DNA of 64,000 nucleotides, from the NCBI GenBank assembly GCA_913065125.1, contig CAJYAG010000001.1, positions 682,001-746,000 of the forward strand, given 5' to 3'. Under the pieces are notes generated by a model, which had not been told where the DNA came from, did not search any database, and saw only the letters and a program-made list of their open reading frames with translations. Of the stretch, positions 8,662 through 15,893 are shown piece by piece (position 1 is the first letter of the stretch; each line of letters begins with the position of its first letter). The translations under genes were made by a program, and so were the position numbers. The DNA is from an uncultured Flavobacteriaceae bacterium. Its GTDB lineage: Bacteria; Bacteroidota; Bacteroidia; Flavobacteriales; Flavobacteriaceae.

Positions 8662-9668
8662 TGACTATTTTAAACAACATATCTTTAAAACAATACAATA
8701 CGTTTGGTGTAGAAGTTTATGCCAAACGTTTTGTTGTTATACGCTCTTTTTATGATTTACAACAACTCTTAAAAACCGAAAAAGAATTATTTTTATTGTC
8801 TGGCGGAAGCAATATGTTGCTTACAAAAGACATCGAAAAACTGGTTGTATTTATTGATATTAAAGGGATCTCTATCGATCGAGAAAATAAAAACACTGTA
8901 CATATAACTGTAAATTCTGGAGAAAACTGGCACGAATTTGTGTTGTGGTGTATTTCTCAAGATTATGGTGGCGTAGAAAATTTATCTTTGATTCCTGGAA
9001 ATGTTGGCACCTGTCCGATTCAGAATATTGGTGCTTATGGAGTTGAAGTAAAAGACACCATTACAAAAGTAGAGGCCCTAGAAATTGCAACCGGAAAATT
9101 AGTAACTTTTTCAAATGCTGATTGTGAGTTTGGGTATAGAAATTCCATTTTTAAAAACAAAGCCAAAGAAAAGTACATTTTAACTTCTGTTAGTTTTCAA
9201 TTGACAAAAAAGAACCATCAATTAAATACTTCTTACGGAGCAATTGAAACTGCTTTGAAAGAAAAAAACATTACAAACCCAACCATTAAAGATGTTTCTG
9301 ATGCTGTTATTGCAATCAGAAAATCGAAACTTCCAGATCCAAAAGAAATAGGAAATAGCGGAAGTTTTTTTAAAAACCCAGTCATTTTAACACAACAATT
9401 TTTAGAAATCCAAAAAGAACACCCTACAATTCCGAGTTATAAAGTTTCTGATACTGAAACCAAAGTTCCTGCTGGTTGGTTGGTAGAACAATGCGGTTTT
9501 AAAGGCAAACGTTTTGGTGATGCCGGAGTTCACAAAAAACAAGCATTGGTTTTGGTCAATTATGGAAATGCAAGCGGAAAAGAAATCCAACAACTTGCAC
9601 AAAACATTCAGCAAACTGTTTTAGAAAAGTTTCACATTTCTTTAGAGATTGAAGTTAATGTCATTTAA
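8661..9668 (+). CDS. murB: UDP-N-acetylmuramate dehydrogenase MurB
   Basis: A 335-residue cytoplasmic flavoprotein that reduces UDP-GlcNAc-enolpyruvate to UDP-MurNAc with NADPH, the second committed step of peptidoglycan synthesis. Family marks are the N-terminal LKQYNTFGVEVYA, SGGSNMLL for FAD phosphate binding, NLSLIPGNVGTCPIQNIGAYGVE, the E. coli-type (type I) FGYRNSIFKN segment, and GNSGSFFKNPV with the catalytic serine. AGWLVEQCGFKGKRFGDAGVH and a C-terminal Glu complete it. It starts with GTG overlapping the aminotransferase stop (TAGTG), indicating a two-gene operon. Its stop overlaps by three bases the stop of the convergent peroxidase gene, leaving no room for a terminator between them. 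Confidence 0.96.
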   Translation: MTILNNISLKQYNTFGVEVYAKRFVVIRSFYDLQQLLKTEKELFLLSGGSNMLLTKDIEKLVVFIDIKGISIDRENKNTVHITVNSGENWHEFVLWCISQDYGGVENLSLIPGNVGTCPIQNIGAYGVEVKDTITKVEALEIATGKLVTFSNADCEFGYRNSIFKNKAKEKYILTSVSFQLTKKNHQLNTSYGAIETALKEKNITNPTIKDVSDAVIAIRKSKLPDPKEIGNSGSFFKNPVILTQQFLEIQKEHPTIPSYKVSDTETKVPAGWLVEQCGFKGKRFGDAGVHKKQALVLVNYGNASGKEIQQLAQNIQQTVLEKFHISLEIEVNVI

Positions 9669-10822
9669 TCGCTTTTAAATGGTGATGAAAATTTTTCATC
9701 TGTAAGAAAAAAACGATCTGTTAAAGTGGCTAAAAAATCTTTTAGCGCTGCTTTATCTGAAGCAGATAAATTTAACCTTCTAACTCCATTTCTTGTTCGT
9801 AATCTATCATCTAAATATTGGCTATCTTGAACACCAGAATTGTAATGTTCTATTACTTGTTCTAAAGTTGTAAATCGACCATCATGCATAAAAGGGGCTG
9901 TTACTTCTATATTTCTTAATGATGGAACTTTAAATTCTCCAAAATCATTTATACTTCCAGTTATTCCACCAACTCCTACATCTGTTAATACTGCATCCAA
10001 ACCATTATTTCTTGCTCTATCGCCAATAAATGCTGCAGTAGTATGACATTGTGCGCAATTGGTTTCTGGACTAAAAAACAATTGTTTTCCTCTGTTTTCC
10101 GAGTTTGTGAAATTATTAAAAGGCCTTCTTGGATCGTTCGTCTGTGCCAATCCTTCATCAAACTTTGATTGATAAGAAACCATCGATCTCACAAATTGTG
10201 ACAATCCTCTAGCAATTGCCTGACGCGTTACAATTGTGTCTCCAAATGCTCTTTTAAATAGTATTTTATAAATTCTTTTTGAATTCAGTTTGGTTTCTAA
10301 TTCTGACAATGTCAATCCCATTTCTATATGATCTTGAATCGGAATTAATACTTGATCTTCTAAAGAGGCAGCTCTTTCATCCCAAAAAAATCGTCCATTT
10401 CTATAAAATTTTGCATTTGCCAAACTCATCGAATTTCTAGCTGTTAATCCGCCTTCAAAACCAACACTCAACTTTTTATCATCAGAAAAACTTTTAGCTT
10501 GGTCGTGGCAAGAAGCACAAGAAATAGTGTTGTTTTTAGACAATGCTTTGTCATAAAATAAAACCCTACCAAGAGTTGCGCCTCGATTTCTTATTCGATT
10601 CGTTGCAGGCTCATTGTCTTCTTGCATTAAATTGTTATCAAAAAAAGTATTTGGAAGAATTACATCTGCATAATTAAATTCATTTAAAGGTAAATTTAAA
10701 GTCTGACTTAGGATTTCATGATCCGTAACATCCAAAATATCAACATACTCTTCATTAGTTGAACACGAATACAAAAAAGTTGCAATTACAAATACGCAAC
10801 AGGTTTTAACTGAAAAATTCAT
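9665..10822 (-). CDS. Di-haem cytochrome c peroxidase family lipoprotein
   Basis: A 385-residue lipoprotein: the signal peptide ends in the lipobox LYSC with Cys20 as the lipid anchor. Two c-type haem sites, CASCH (102-106) and CAQCH (256-260), and conserved segments (GRVLFYDKALSKNNTISC, GRFFWDERAASLEDQ, FKVPSLRNIEVTAPFMHDGRF with the distal haem Met) identify the bacterial di-haem peroxidase/MauG family. The usual role is reduction of hydrogen peroxide in the periplasm with electrons from small cytochromes; MauG-like oxidation of a protein partner is possible. The sequence before the first haem is longer than in classical CcpA enzymes. A minus-strand TACTTTTG box lies 23 bases upstream of the start. 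Convergent with murB. Confidence 0.92.
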   Translation of the reverse strand: MNFSVKTCCVFVIATFLYSCSTNEEYVDILDVTDHEILSQTLNLPLNEFNYADVILPNTFFDNNLMQEDNEPATNRIRNRGATLGRVLFYDKALSKNNTISCASCHDQAKSFSDDKKLSVGFEGGLTARNSMSLANAKFYRNGRFFWDERAASLEDQVLIPIQDHIEMGLTLSELETKLNSKRIYKILFKRAFGDTIVTRQAIARGLSQFVRSMVSYQSKFDEGLAQTNDPRRPFNNFTNSENRGKQLFFSPETNCAQCHTTAAFIGDRARNNGLDAVLTDVGVGGITGSINDFGEFKVPSLRNIEVTAPFMHDGRFTTLEQVIEHYNSGVQDSQYLDDRLRTRNGVRRLNLSASDKAALKDFLATLTDRFFLTDEKFSSPFKSD

Positions 10823-10844
10823 ATACTAGGTTTTAAAAATTAAA

Positions 10845-10852
10845 CAAAAGTA
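10845..10852 (-). promoter_or_regulatory. -7 promoter element of the di-haem peroxidase gene
   Basis: TACTTTTG on the minus strand fits TAnnTTTG and lies 23 bases before the ATG, giving a leader of about 15-20 nt. Confidence 0.5.
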
Positions 10853-11000
10853 AAGTTGCTTCATGCTTTCCGTTTTAGGCTTGTATATATAACAGTTCAC
10901 TTTAAGAACACCCTACAATTCTTTTAAAAAATATTTATTTTCTAACTTTAGAAAACGAATACTTTAACGCATTTTTTTAGTTACTTTTTTTAATAATAAG

Positions 11001-11008
11001 TATCTTTG
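11001..11008 (+). promoter_or_regulatory. -7 promoter element of the GT2/ECF sigma/NRAMP gene run
   Basis: TATCTTTG matches TAnnTTTG and lies 20 bases before the ATG at 11028, the first gene of the run. No good -33 TTG is visible. Confidence 0.55.
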
Positions 11009-11027
11009 TAACATCAAATTATTTACA

Positions 11028-11231
11028 ATGAAACTTCTTTTACTTACCATCGGTTTATTAGGATTGGCTTTTGCTGGAATTGCCATTAAAATTTGGGCAA
11101 AAAAAGACGGAAAGTTTGCAGGAACTTGTGCTAGTCAAAACCCTATGTTAAACGAATCTGGAGAAGCTTGTGGATTTTGCGGTAAAACCCCAGATCAGTT
11201 TGATACGTGTGCAGAACCTGAACACAAATAA
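11028..11231 (+). CDS. Small membrane or secreted protein with four cysteines
   Basis: A 67-residue protein. Residues 1-23 are hydrophobic (LLLLTIGLLGLAFAGIAIKIW) and act as a signal anchor or membrane helix. The short tail holds four cysteines in a C-x13-C-x2-C-x8-C arrangement (GTCASQNP, EACGFCGKTP, FDTCAEPEHK), suggesting a metal site or two disulfides outside the membrane. Proteins of this form recur in flavobacteria under the label membrane or secreted protein, without known function. It is first in a run of five same-strand genes with a promoter box just upstream; the glycosyltransferase starts 15 bases after its stop. Confidence 0.75.
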   Translation: MKLLLLTIGLLGLAFAGIAIKIWAKKDGKFAGTCASQNPMLNESGEACGFCGKTPDQFDTCAEPEHK

Positions 11232-11245
11232 TTGATTTTTATCAT

Positions 11246-12346
11246 ATGATTCTTACAGTTATTTTCTACATTTTAGTAGCTACAACTGCCGTACAACTTA
11301 TTTATTTCTTGTGCTTTTCTTCCATTTTATTTGGAAAAGAAAAGAAAAAAACTACGGAACAAATTCCTGTTTCCATAATCATTTGCGCTAAAAACGAAGA
11401 ACACAATTTACACGCATTTTTACCAAGTATTGTCAATCAAAAATATACTGATTTTGAAATCGTTTTAATCAATGATGCTTCTTCTGACAACACACTAGAA
11501 GTGATGGAGGCTTTTAAAGAGCAACACGAAAACATTAAAATTGTAAACGTAAAAAATAACGAAGCTTTTTGGGGAAATAAAAAATATGCATTGACACTCG
11601 GAATTAAAGCAGCTACAAACGAACATTTATTATTTACTGATGCAGATTGCAAACCTGTTTCTAGATTGTGGATGCAATCTATGGTTCGGCATTTTTCTAG
11701 CAAAAAAACAATTGTGTTGGGTTACGGAAAATATAAAACTGAAAAAACTTTTGTAAACCTACTTGTTCGACTTGAAACTTTATCAACTGCTATTCAGTAT
11801 TTTAGTTACGCAAAACTTGGTTCGCCATATATGGGCGTTGGCAGAAATTTAGCGTATACAAAAAGTGAGTTTTTTAAAACAAACGGATTTATAAGTCACA
11901 TTCAAGTTAGATCTGGCGACGATGATTTGTTTATACAAGAAGCAGCAACTAAAACAAATACAGCAATTTGTTTGAACAGAAAAGGTTTTACGATTTCTAA
12001 TCCGCCAACAACATTAAACGAATGGTTTCGTCAAAAAAGAAGACATGTTTCTACAGCGTCTTATTATCAATTTAAACACAAGGTTTTATTAGGATTGTAT
12101 TTTACAAGTAAGTTGTTCTTTTATCTTTCTGCTATGCTTCTTTTCTTTTTTATGGATTGGCAACTAATTACACCAATTATTGGCGTGTATATCATCAGTT
12201 TGTATCTTGTTTTTGGCTTTTTTGCAAAAAGACTACAAGAAAAAAACTTACTTCTATTATTTCCTTTTTTAGAGATTTTTTTACTTCTATTTCAATTTAG
12301 TATCTTTATCTCCAATACTTTTTCAAAACCTACGCATTGGAAATAA
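11246..12346 (+). CDS. Membrane-anchored family 2 glycosyltransferase
   Basis: A 366-residue protein. One N-terminal membrane helix (6-28) is followed by a GT-A catalytic domain: VSIIICAKNEEHNL (42-55), IVLINDASSDNT, LLFTDADCKP with the metal-binding DAD, and a downstream GDDDLFIQE acidic motif plus the RQKRRH motif typical of processive-type GT2 enzymes. Three C-terminal membrane helices (about 283-355) close it. It should move a sugar from a nucleotide donor to a lipid or polymer acceptor on the inner face of the cytoplasmic membrane; donor and product are unknown. Its 3' end overlaps the start of the ECF sigma factor gene by 10 bases, so the two are tightly coupled. Confidence 0.88.
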   Translation: MILTVIFYILVATTAVQLIYFLCFSSILFGKEKKKTTEQIPVSIIICAKNEEHNLHAFLPSIVNQKYTDFEIVLINDASSDNTLEVMEAFKEQHENIKIVNVKNNEAFWGNKKYALTLGIKAATNEHLLFTDADCKPVSRLWMQSMVRHFSSKKTIVLGYGKYKTEKTFVNLLVRLETLSTAIQYFSYAKLGSPYMGVGRNLAYTKSEFFKTNGFISHIQVRSGDDDLFIQEAATKTNTAICLNRKGFTISNPPTTLNEWFRQKRRHVSTASYYQFKHKVLLGLYFTSKLFFYLSAMLLFFFMDWQLITPIIGVYIISLYLVFGFFAKRLQEKNLLLLFPFLEIFLLLFQFSIFISNTFSKPTHWK

Positions 12347-12900
12347 AAGGCGACGAATTACTACAAACCATACAAAAAGCGAAAGAAGGCAGTCAACTTG
12401 CTTTTAATACCTTGTTGGATAATTTCTGGAACAGTGTTCATAATTTTCAATTAAAAAGACATCAAAACGAAAATGATGCAGAAGATATTACCATTCAAAC
12501 TTTTTCTAAAGCTTTTGATAAAATTGAAACTTTTGATGAGCAATATCAATTTAAAACATGGTTGATTACCATTTCTAAAAACATTCATATTGATACCTTA
12601 CGTAAAAAGAAATCTTCCATTTTAGCGGAATCATACAAGGTAAAAAATGCTGAAATTTATGAGGTTATTGATGACAACCCGACGCCAGAAGACAAAATCA
12701 TTACAGAACAAAACTTGGCAAAACTGCTAAAAGACATCAAACAGTTAAAACCAAAATACCAAGAAGTTATTAACTTGCGTTATTTCCAAGAATTGAGTTA
12801 TAAAGAAATTTCTGAACAAATTGGCGAACCCATAAACAACGTAAAAGTAAAATTATTACGTGCCAAAAAACTGCTAGCTGAGATTATTAAAAGGTCTTGA
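12337..12900 (+). CDS. ECF-type RNA polymerase sigma-70 factor
   Basis: A 187-residue sigma factor with only regions 2 and 4. Region 2 (about 20-90) shows AFNTLLDNFWNSV, DAEDITIQTFSKAFDKI and FKTWLITISKNIHIDTLRKKK. Region 4 (about 130-185) has LKPKYQEVINLRYFQELSYKEISEQIGEPINNVKVKL, a helix-turn-helix for the -35 element. It directs transcription of an unknown regulon. The start is a TTG inside the end of the glycosyltransferase gene; no in-frame ATG is close, and this TTG gives the normal N-terminus. No zinc-finger anti-sigma gene adjoins it; the next gene encodes a small membrane protein that might have that job, which is inference only. Confidence 0.9.
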   Translation: MEIKGDELLQTIQKAKEGSQLAFNTLLDNFWNSVHNFQLKRHQNENDAEDITIQTFSKAFDKIETFDEQYQFKTWLITISKNIHIDTLRKKKSSILAESYKVKNAEIYEVIDDNPTPEDKIITEQNLAKLLKDIKQLKPKYQEVINLRYFQELSYKEISEQIGEPINNVKVKLLRAKKLLAEIIKRS

Positions 12901-12901
12901 T

Positions 12902-13339
12902 ATGAAAATCGGAATAATAGAAGCTTTATTAATTTATATTACGGGGTTTATTTTGGCTTGGATAGCTTATTCTATTTTTGGCCATCAGTATATTCATGCT
13001 CCAGGTTTTCATCATTTAATTATTTTATTAACTTTTATTATTGGAGTCTCTTGGACTATAGTTTCGATTCTTTTTTTCTTTTTCAAAAAAAAGACATCAA
13101 AATCAAAAGCATTTATTATTACAAATTTGATTATCCTTTCCTGCTTTATACTTTATTTACTTTTAGACATACTATGGTTTAACCCGGAACAAAATTCATT
13201 TGAAATACCAAACAATATTCTTGAGGCAAAAATAAAAGGTGATTCAACTTACATAACGGTTAATGATAAAATTGTTTATTTAAAAATCAAAGATTCAGTT
13301 TTATTAAATGAAATCGATAACGTAGAAATTAATAAATAA
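12902..13339 (+). CDS. Hypothetical membrane protein next to the ECF sigma factor
   Basis: A 145-residue protein with three predicted membrane helices (about 5-25, 36-62 and 70-93) and a C-terminal soluble part of some 50 residues rich in short beta strands (NILEAKIKGDSTYITVNDKIVYLKIKDSVLL). There is no anti-sigma zinc motif (H-x3-C-x2-C). The gene begins one base after the sigma factor stop, and its own last base is the first base of the transporter ATG, so it belongs to the same message. Position suggests regulation of, or a partner to, the sigma factor or the transporter. I do not recognise a family. Confidence 0.65.
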   Translation: MKIGIIEALLIYITGFILAWIAYSIFGHQYIHAPGFHHLIILLTFIIGVSWTIVSILFFFFKKKTSKSKAFIITNLIILSCFILYLLLDILWFNPEQNSFEIPNNILEAKIKGDSTYITVNDKIVYLKIKDSVLLNEIDNVEINK

Positions 13340-14559
13340 TGAAAAAATCATTCTTAAATTCTTTGGGTCCAGGTTTATTATTTGCAGGAGCGGCAATTGG
13401 CGTTTCGCATTTAGTACAATCTACCAAAGCTGGAGCAGAATTTGGGTTTGGTTTGTTATGGGCGTTGTTGTTGGTGCATTTATTTAAATATCCTTTTTTT
13501 CAATTTGGACCTCGTTATGCAGCAGCAACCGGAGAATCGTTATTAGATGGATATAAAAAACTAGGAAAGCCCGTTTTAATCGCTTATTACATCATCAATT
13601 TTGCTACGATGTTTACCATTCAAGCTGCTGTTACTATTGTAACTGCCGGAATTGCTTCTCAGTTATTTGGCTTCACAAACAATTTGGTATTATGGTCTGT
13701 TTCATTAATTGTGATCAGTCTTTTTATACTAATAATAGGAAAGTACAAGTTGCTAGATCATTTGATGAAATACATCATCATTTTATTAACTATTAGCACC
13801 ATAATTGCAGTTGCTATTGCAGTTTTTAGCACTAAAGAAACTTTTAATTTTACACAAATTTTACCTAGCGGAACTTTAGAAATAACTTTCTTAATTGCAT
13901 TTTTAGGTTGGATGCCAGCACCATTAGATATATCTGTTTGGCATTCTTTATGGACGTTAGAAAAAGACAAAACCACGCTTTTAAAGACAAAACCAAATCA
14001 AGCAATTTTCGATTTTAACGTTGGATATTTAGGAACACTTTTTTTAGGGGTTTGTTTTGTAGTTCTTGGAACTTTGGTGATGTTTAATTCTGGAGAAACG
14101 TTTTCTAATAATGGCGGAGTTTTCGCATCGCAATTGATACATCTTTATACAGAAAATCTAGGAGATTATTCATATGTTTTAATTGGTGCAGCAGCATTTA
14201 CAACCATGTTTAGCACCACAATTACAACCTTAGATGCATCGCCAAGAGCCATGACAAAAACAACCGAATTGCTTTTTGATAAAAAAACAAAATTCAATTA
14301 TTGGTTTTGGATTCTTTTCTTAGCTTTTGGTACGTTTATCATTTTACATTTTTTTATGAGTAACATGGGTTTATTGGTTAAGATTGCAACTATTTTATCC
14401 TTTTTAACAGCACCATTTTACGCCATTCTAAATTATATTTTAATTTCAGGAAAACACACTCCAAAAGAACATCGACCAACTATTTATTTAAAAATTTTAA
14501 GTTGGTTCGGAATTGCATTTTTAATTGGGTTTAGTATTTGGTTTTTGATCAATTTTTAA
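13339..14559 (+). CDS. NRAMP-family-like transporter with altered metal-site motifs
   Basis: A 406-residue polytopic protein with about 11 membrane helices. The N-terminus ([33 protein letters not shown]) and the LeuT-like layout fit the NRAMP (SLC11) family of proton-coupled divalent-metal importers. In classical members helix 1 carries Asp-Pro-Gly-Asn and helix 6 carries Met-Pro-His. Here helix 1 has GVSHLVQS instead, and helix 6 reads [12 protein letters not shown], keeping Met-Pro but not the His. The main metal-ligating Asp and Asn are therefore absent at the usual place, so substrate may differ; this form seems common in Bacteroidota. It is last in the five-gene run, overlapping the previous gene by one base. 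Confidence 0.82.
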   Translation: MKKSFLNSLGPGLLFAGAAIGVSHLVQSTKAGAEFGFGLLWALLLVHLFKYPFFQFGPRYAAATGESLLDGYKKLGKPVLIAYYIINFATMFTIQAAVTIVTAGIASQLFGFTNNLVLWSVSLIVISLFILIIGKYKLLDHLMKYIIILLTISTIIAVAIAVFSTKETFNFTQILPSGTLEITFLIAFLGWMPAPLDISVWHSLWTLEKDKTTLLKTKPNQAIFDFNVGYLGTLFLGVCFVVLGTLVMFNSGETFSNNGGVFASQLIHLYTENLGDYSYVLIGAAAFTTMFSTTITTLDASPRAMTKTTELLFDKKTKFNYWFWILFLAFGTFIILHFFMSNMGLLVKIATILSFLTAPFYAILNYILISGKHTPKEHRPTIYLKILSWFGIAFLIGFSIWFLINF

Positions 14560-14571
14560 TCCTTTTCTTTG

Positions 14572-14579
14572 TAACTTTG
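14572..14579 (+). promoter_or_regulatory. -7 promoter element of lipA
   Basis: TAACTTTG matches TAnnTTTG and lies 21 bases before the lipA ATG at 14600, with a TTTG at 14544-14547 as a distant -33 candidate. Confidence 0.6.
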
Positions 14580-14599
14580 CATCTCAATATTTATTTTTC

Positions 14600-15469
14600 A
14601 TGATAAACGAATCAGCAATTATTCCAGAAAAAGTAAAAAAACCTAAATGGTTGCGTGTAAAATTGCCAGTTGGTAAAAAATACACAGACCTTCGAGCGTT
14701 GGTTGATAAATATAAATTAAACACTATTTGTACAAGTGGAAGTTGTCCGAACATGGGAGAATGTTGGGGCGAAGGAACTGCTACTTTTATGATTTTAGGT
14801 AATATTTGTACGCGTTCTTGTGGATTTTGTGGTGTAAAAACCGGAAGACCTGAAACAGTAGAATGGGACGAACCAGAAAAAGTGGCGCGCTCAATAAAAT
14901 TAATGAGCATTAAACATGCTGTTTTAACTTCTGTTGATAGAGATGATTTAAAAGATGGTGGTTCTATTATTTGGGCAGAAACTGTAAATGCGGTTCGTAG
15001 AGCAAATCCAGGTACAACTTTAGAAACCTTGATTCCTGATTTTCAAGGAAACGAAAAACAGATTGATAGAATAATTAAAGTTGCGCCAGAAGTCGTTTCT
15101 CATAATATGGAAACTGTTAAAAGATTAACAAGAGAAGTTCGAATTCAGGCTAAATACGAAAGAAGTTTAGGTGTTTTAAAATACTTGAAAGAAAACGGTA
15201 TGCGTACCAAATCTGGAATTATGTTAGGTTTGGGAGAAACTGAAGAAGAAGTAATTCAGACCATGAAAGACTTACGCAATGTTGGTTTGGATGTAATTAC
15301 CATTGGACAATATTTACAACCAAGTAAAAAACATTTACCAGTAAAAGAATTTATCACTCCAGATCAATTTAAAAAATACGAAACACTAGGATTAGAAATG
15401 GGCTTTATGTACGTAGAAAGTGGTGCTTTAGTGCGCTCTTCTTACAAGGCACACAAACACGCTAGTTAG
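14600..15469 (+). CDS. lipA: Lipoyl synthase
   Basis: A 289-residue radical SAM enzyme that inserts two sulfurs into protein-bound octanoyl groups, making the lipoyl cofactor of 2-oxoacid dehydrogenases and the glycine cleavage system. The auxiliary cluster cysteines are Cys44, Cys49 and Cys55 (C-x4-C-x5-C); the radical SAM cluster is CTRSCGFC with Cys70, Cys74 and Cys77 (C-x3-C-x2-C). The C-terminal RSSYKAH supplies the serine ligand of the auxiliary cluster. [11 protein letters not shown] and GIMLGLGET are further family marks. It has its own promoter box after the NRAMP-like gene. Its product serves enzymes such as those containing Lpd, encoded at 24.9 kb. Confidence 0.97.
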   Translation: MINESAIIPEKVKKPKWLRVKLPVGKKYTDLRALVDKYKLNTICTSGSCPNMGECWGEGTATFMILGNICTRSCGFCGVKTGRPETVEWDEPEKVARSIKLMSIKHAVLTSVDRDDLKDGGSIIWAETVNAVRRANPGTTLETLIPDFQGNEKQIDRIIKVAPEVVSHNMETVKRLTREVRIQAKYERSLGVLKYLKENGMRTKSGIMLGLGETEEEVIQTMKDLRNVGLDVITIGQYLQPSKKHLPVKEFITPDQFKKYETLGLEMGFMYVESGALVRSSYKAHKHAS

Positions 15470-15513
15470 TTTTTAAAAGCCAATATATTTAGTAAAATAT
15501 AAAAACTCCAAGA

Positions 15514-15580
15514 TGTCTTATCGAGCGGAGTCGAGATAAATTAACCTAAAAAGTCTACTTAATTCTCGACTCTACTCGTA
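15514..15580. repeat. Dispersed TCGAG repeat pair forming an inverted repeat
   Basis: TCGAGCGGAGTCGAGA near 15521-15536 and TCTCGACTCTACTCG at 15564-15578 are near-complementary arms separated by an AT-rich loop. The same core recurs at 36.5, 41.1 and 42.9 kb. It lies just after lipA and could fold in its transcript. Confidence 0.65.
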
Positions 15581-15612
15581 CAAACAAGAAATATACCCTT
15601 TGCTTTTTTTCA

Positions 15613-15667
15613 TTTTCGTAAAAACGTACAGAATTCATTATATTATCCTCAATAGAATCTACGAAAA
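15613..15667. promoter_or_regulatory. Possible enhancer (UAS) for the sigma-54 promoter
   Basis: TTTTCGTA at 15613-15620 and its exact inverse TACGAAAA at 15660-15667 lie about 170 and 120 bases before the predicted start of the sigma-54 transcript, a normal distance for bacterial enhancer-binding protein sites. The arms are only 8 bp in AT-rich DNA. Confidence 0.25.
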
Positions 15668-15756
15668 CCTTATATATTTATTAATTATTTGAATTAAAAT
15701 GTTAATTAAATGTAAAAATCACATTTATTTAACTTTTTTTCAAAGAAATATTCATT

Positions 15757-15773
15757 TTGGCACAAGATTTGCA
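15757..15773 (+). promoter_or_regulatory. Sigma-54 (RpoN) -24/-12 promoter
   Basis: TTGGCACAAGATTTGCA contains GG at 15759-15760 and GC at 15771-15772, exactly 10 bases apart, within a near-perfect TGGCAC-N5-TTGC consensus. The expected start point is about 15784. The gap holds no long gene; a short two-hairpin transcript follows. Confidence 0.75.
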
Positions 15774-15783
15774 AAATAGAAAA

Positions 15784-15876
15784 ATGAAAACAAAGGTGAG
15801 AGACTTGTTTTCATTGTGTAAATTATTTGAATTAGTTGAAAAAAAAAACCACTTCGTTTGAAGTGGTTTTTTTTAA
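15784..15876 (+). ncRNA. Candidate sigma-54-driven small RNA (about 93 nt)
   Basis: Transcription from the sigma-54 promoter would begin at about 15784. The first part folds into a perfect 11-bp hairpin (arms 15783-15793 and 15805-15815) with an 11-base purine-rich loop AGGTGAGAGAC. About 25 unpaired AT-rich bases follow, then a strong terminator. The loop hexamer AGGTGA is complementary to TCACCT of the 16S rRNA anti-Shine-Dalgarno end. The transcript also holds a 25-codon reading frame (ATG 15784, TGA 15859-15861) whose ATG would be the first base of the RNA and lies within the stem. It could be a regulatory RNA, a leaderless small-peptide message, or both; the hairpin favours RNA. No known family was recognised. 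Confidence 0.55.
15841..15876. terminator. Strong bidirectional terminator
   Basis: AAACCACTTC and GAAGTGGTTT pair perfectly around GTTT, with an A-run before and a T-run after. It ends the candidate small RNA on the plus strand and the CBS-like gene on the minus strand. Confidence 0.9.
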
Positions 15877-15893
15877 TTTATATAAAATCCTAA

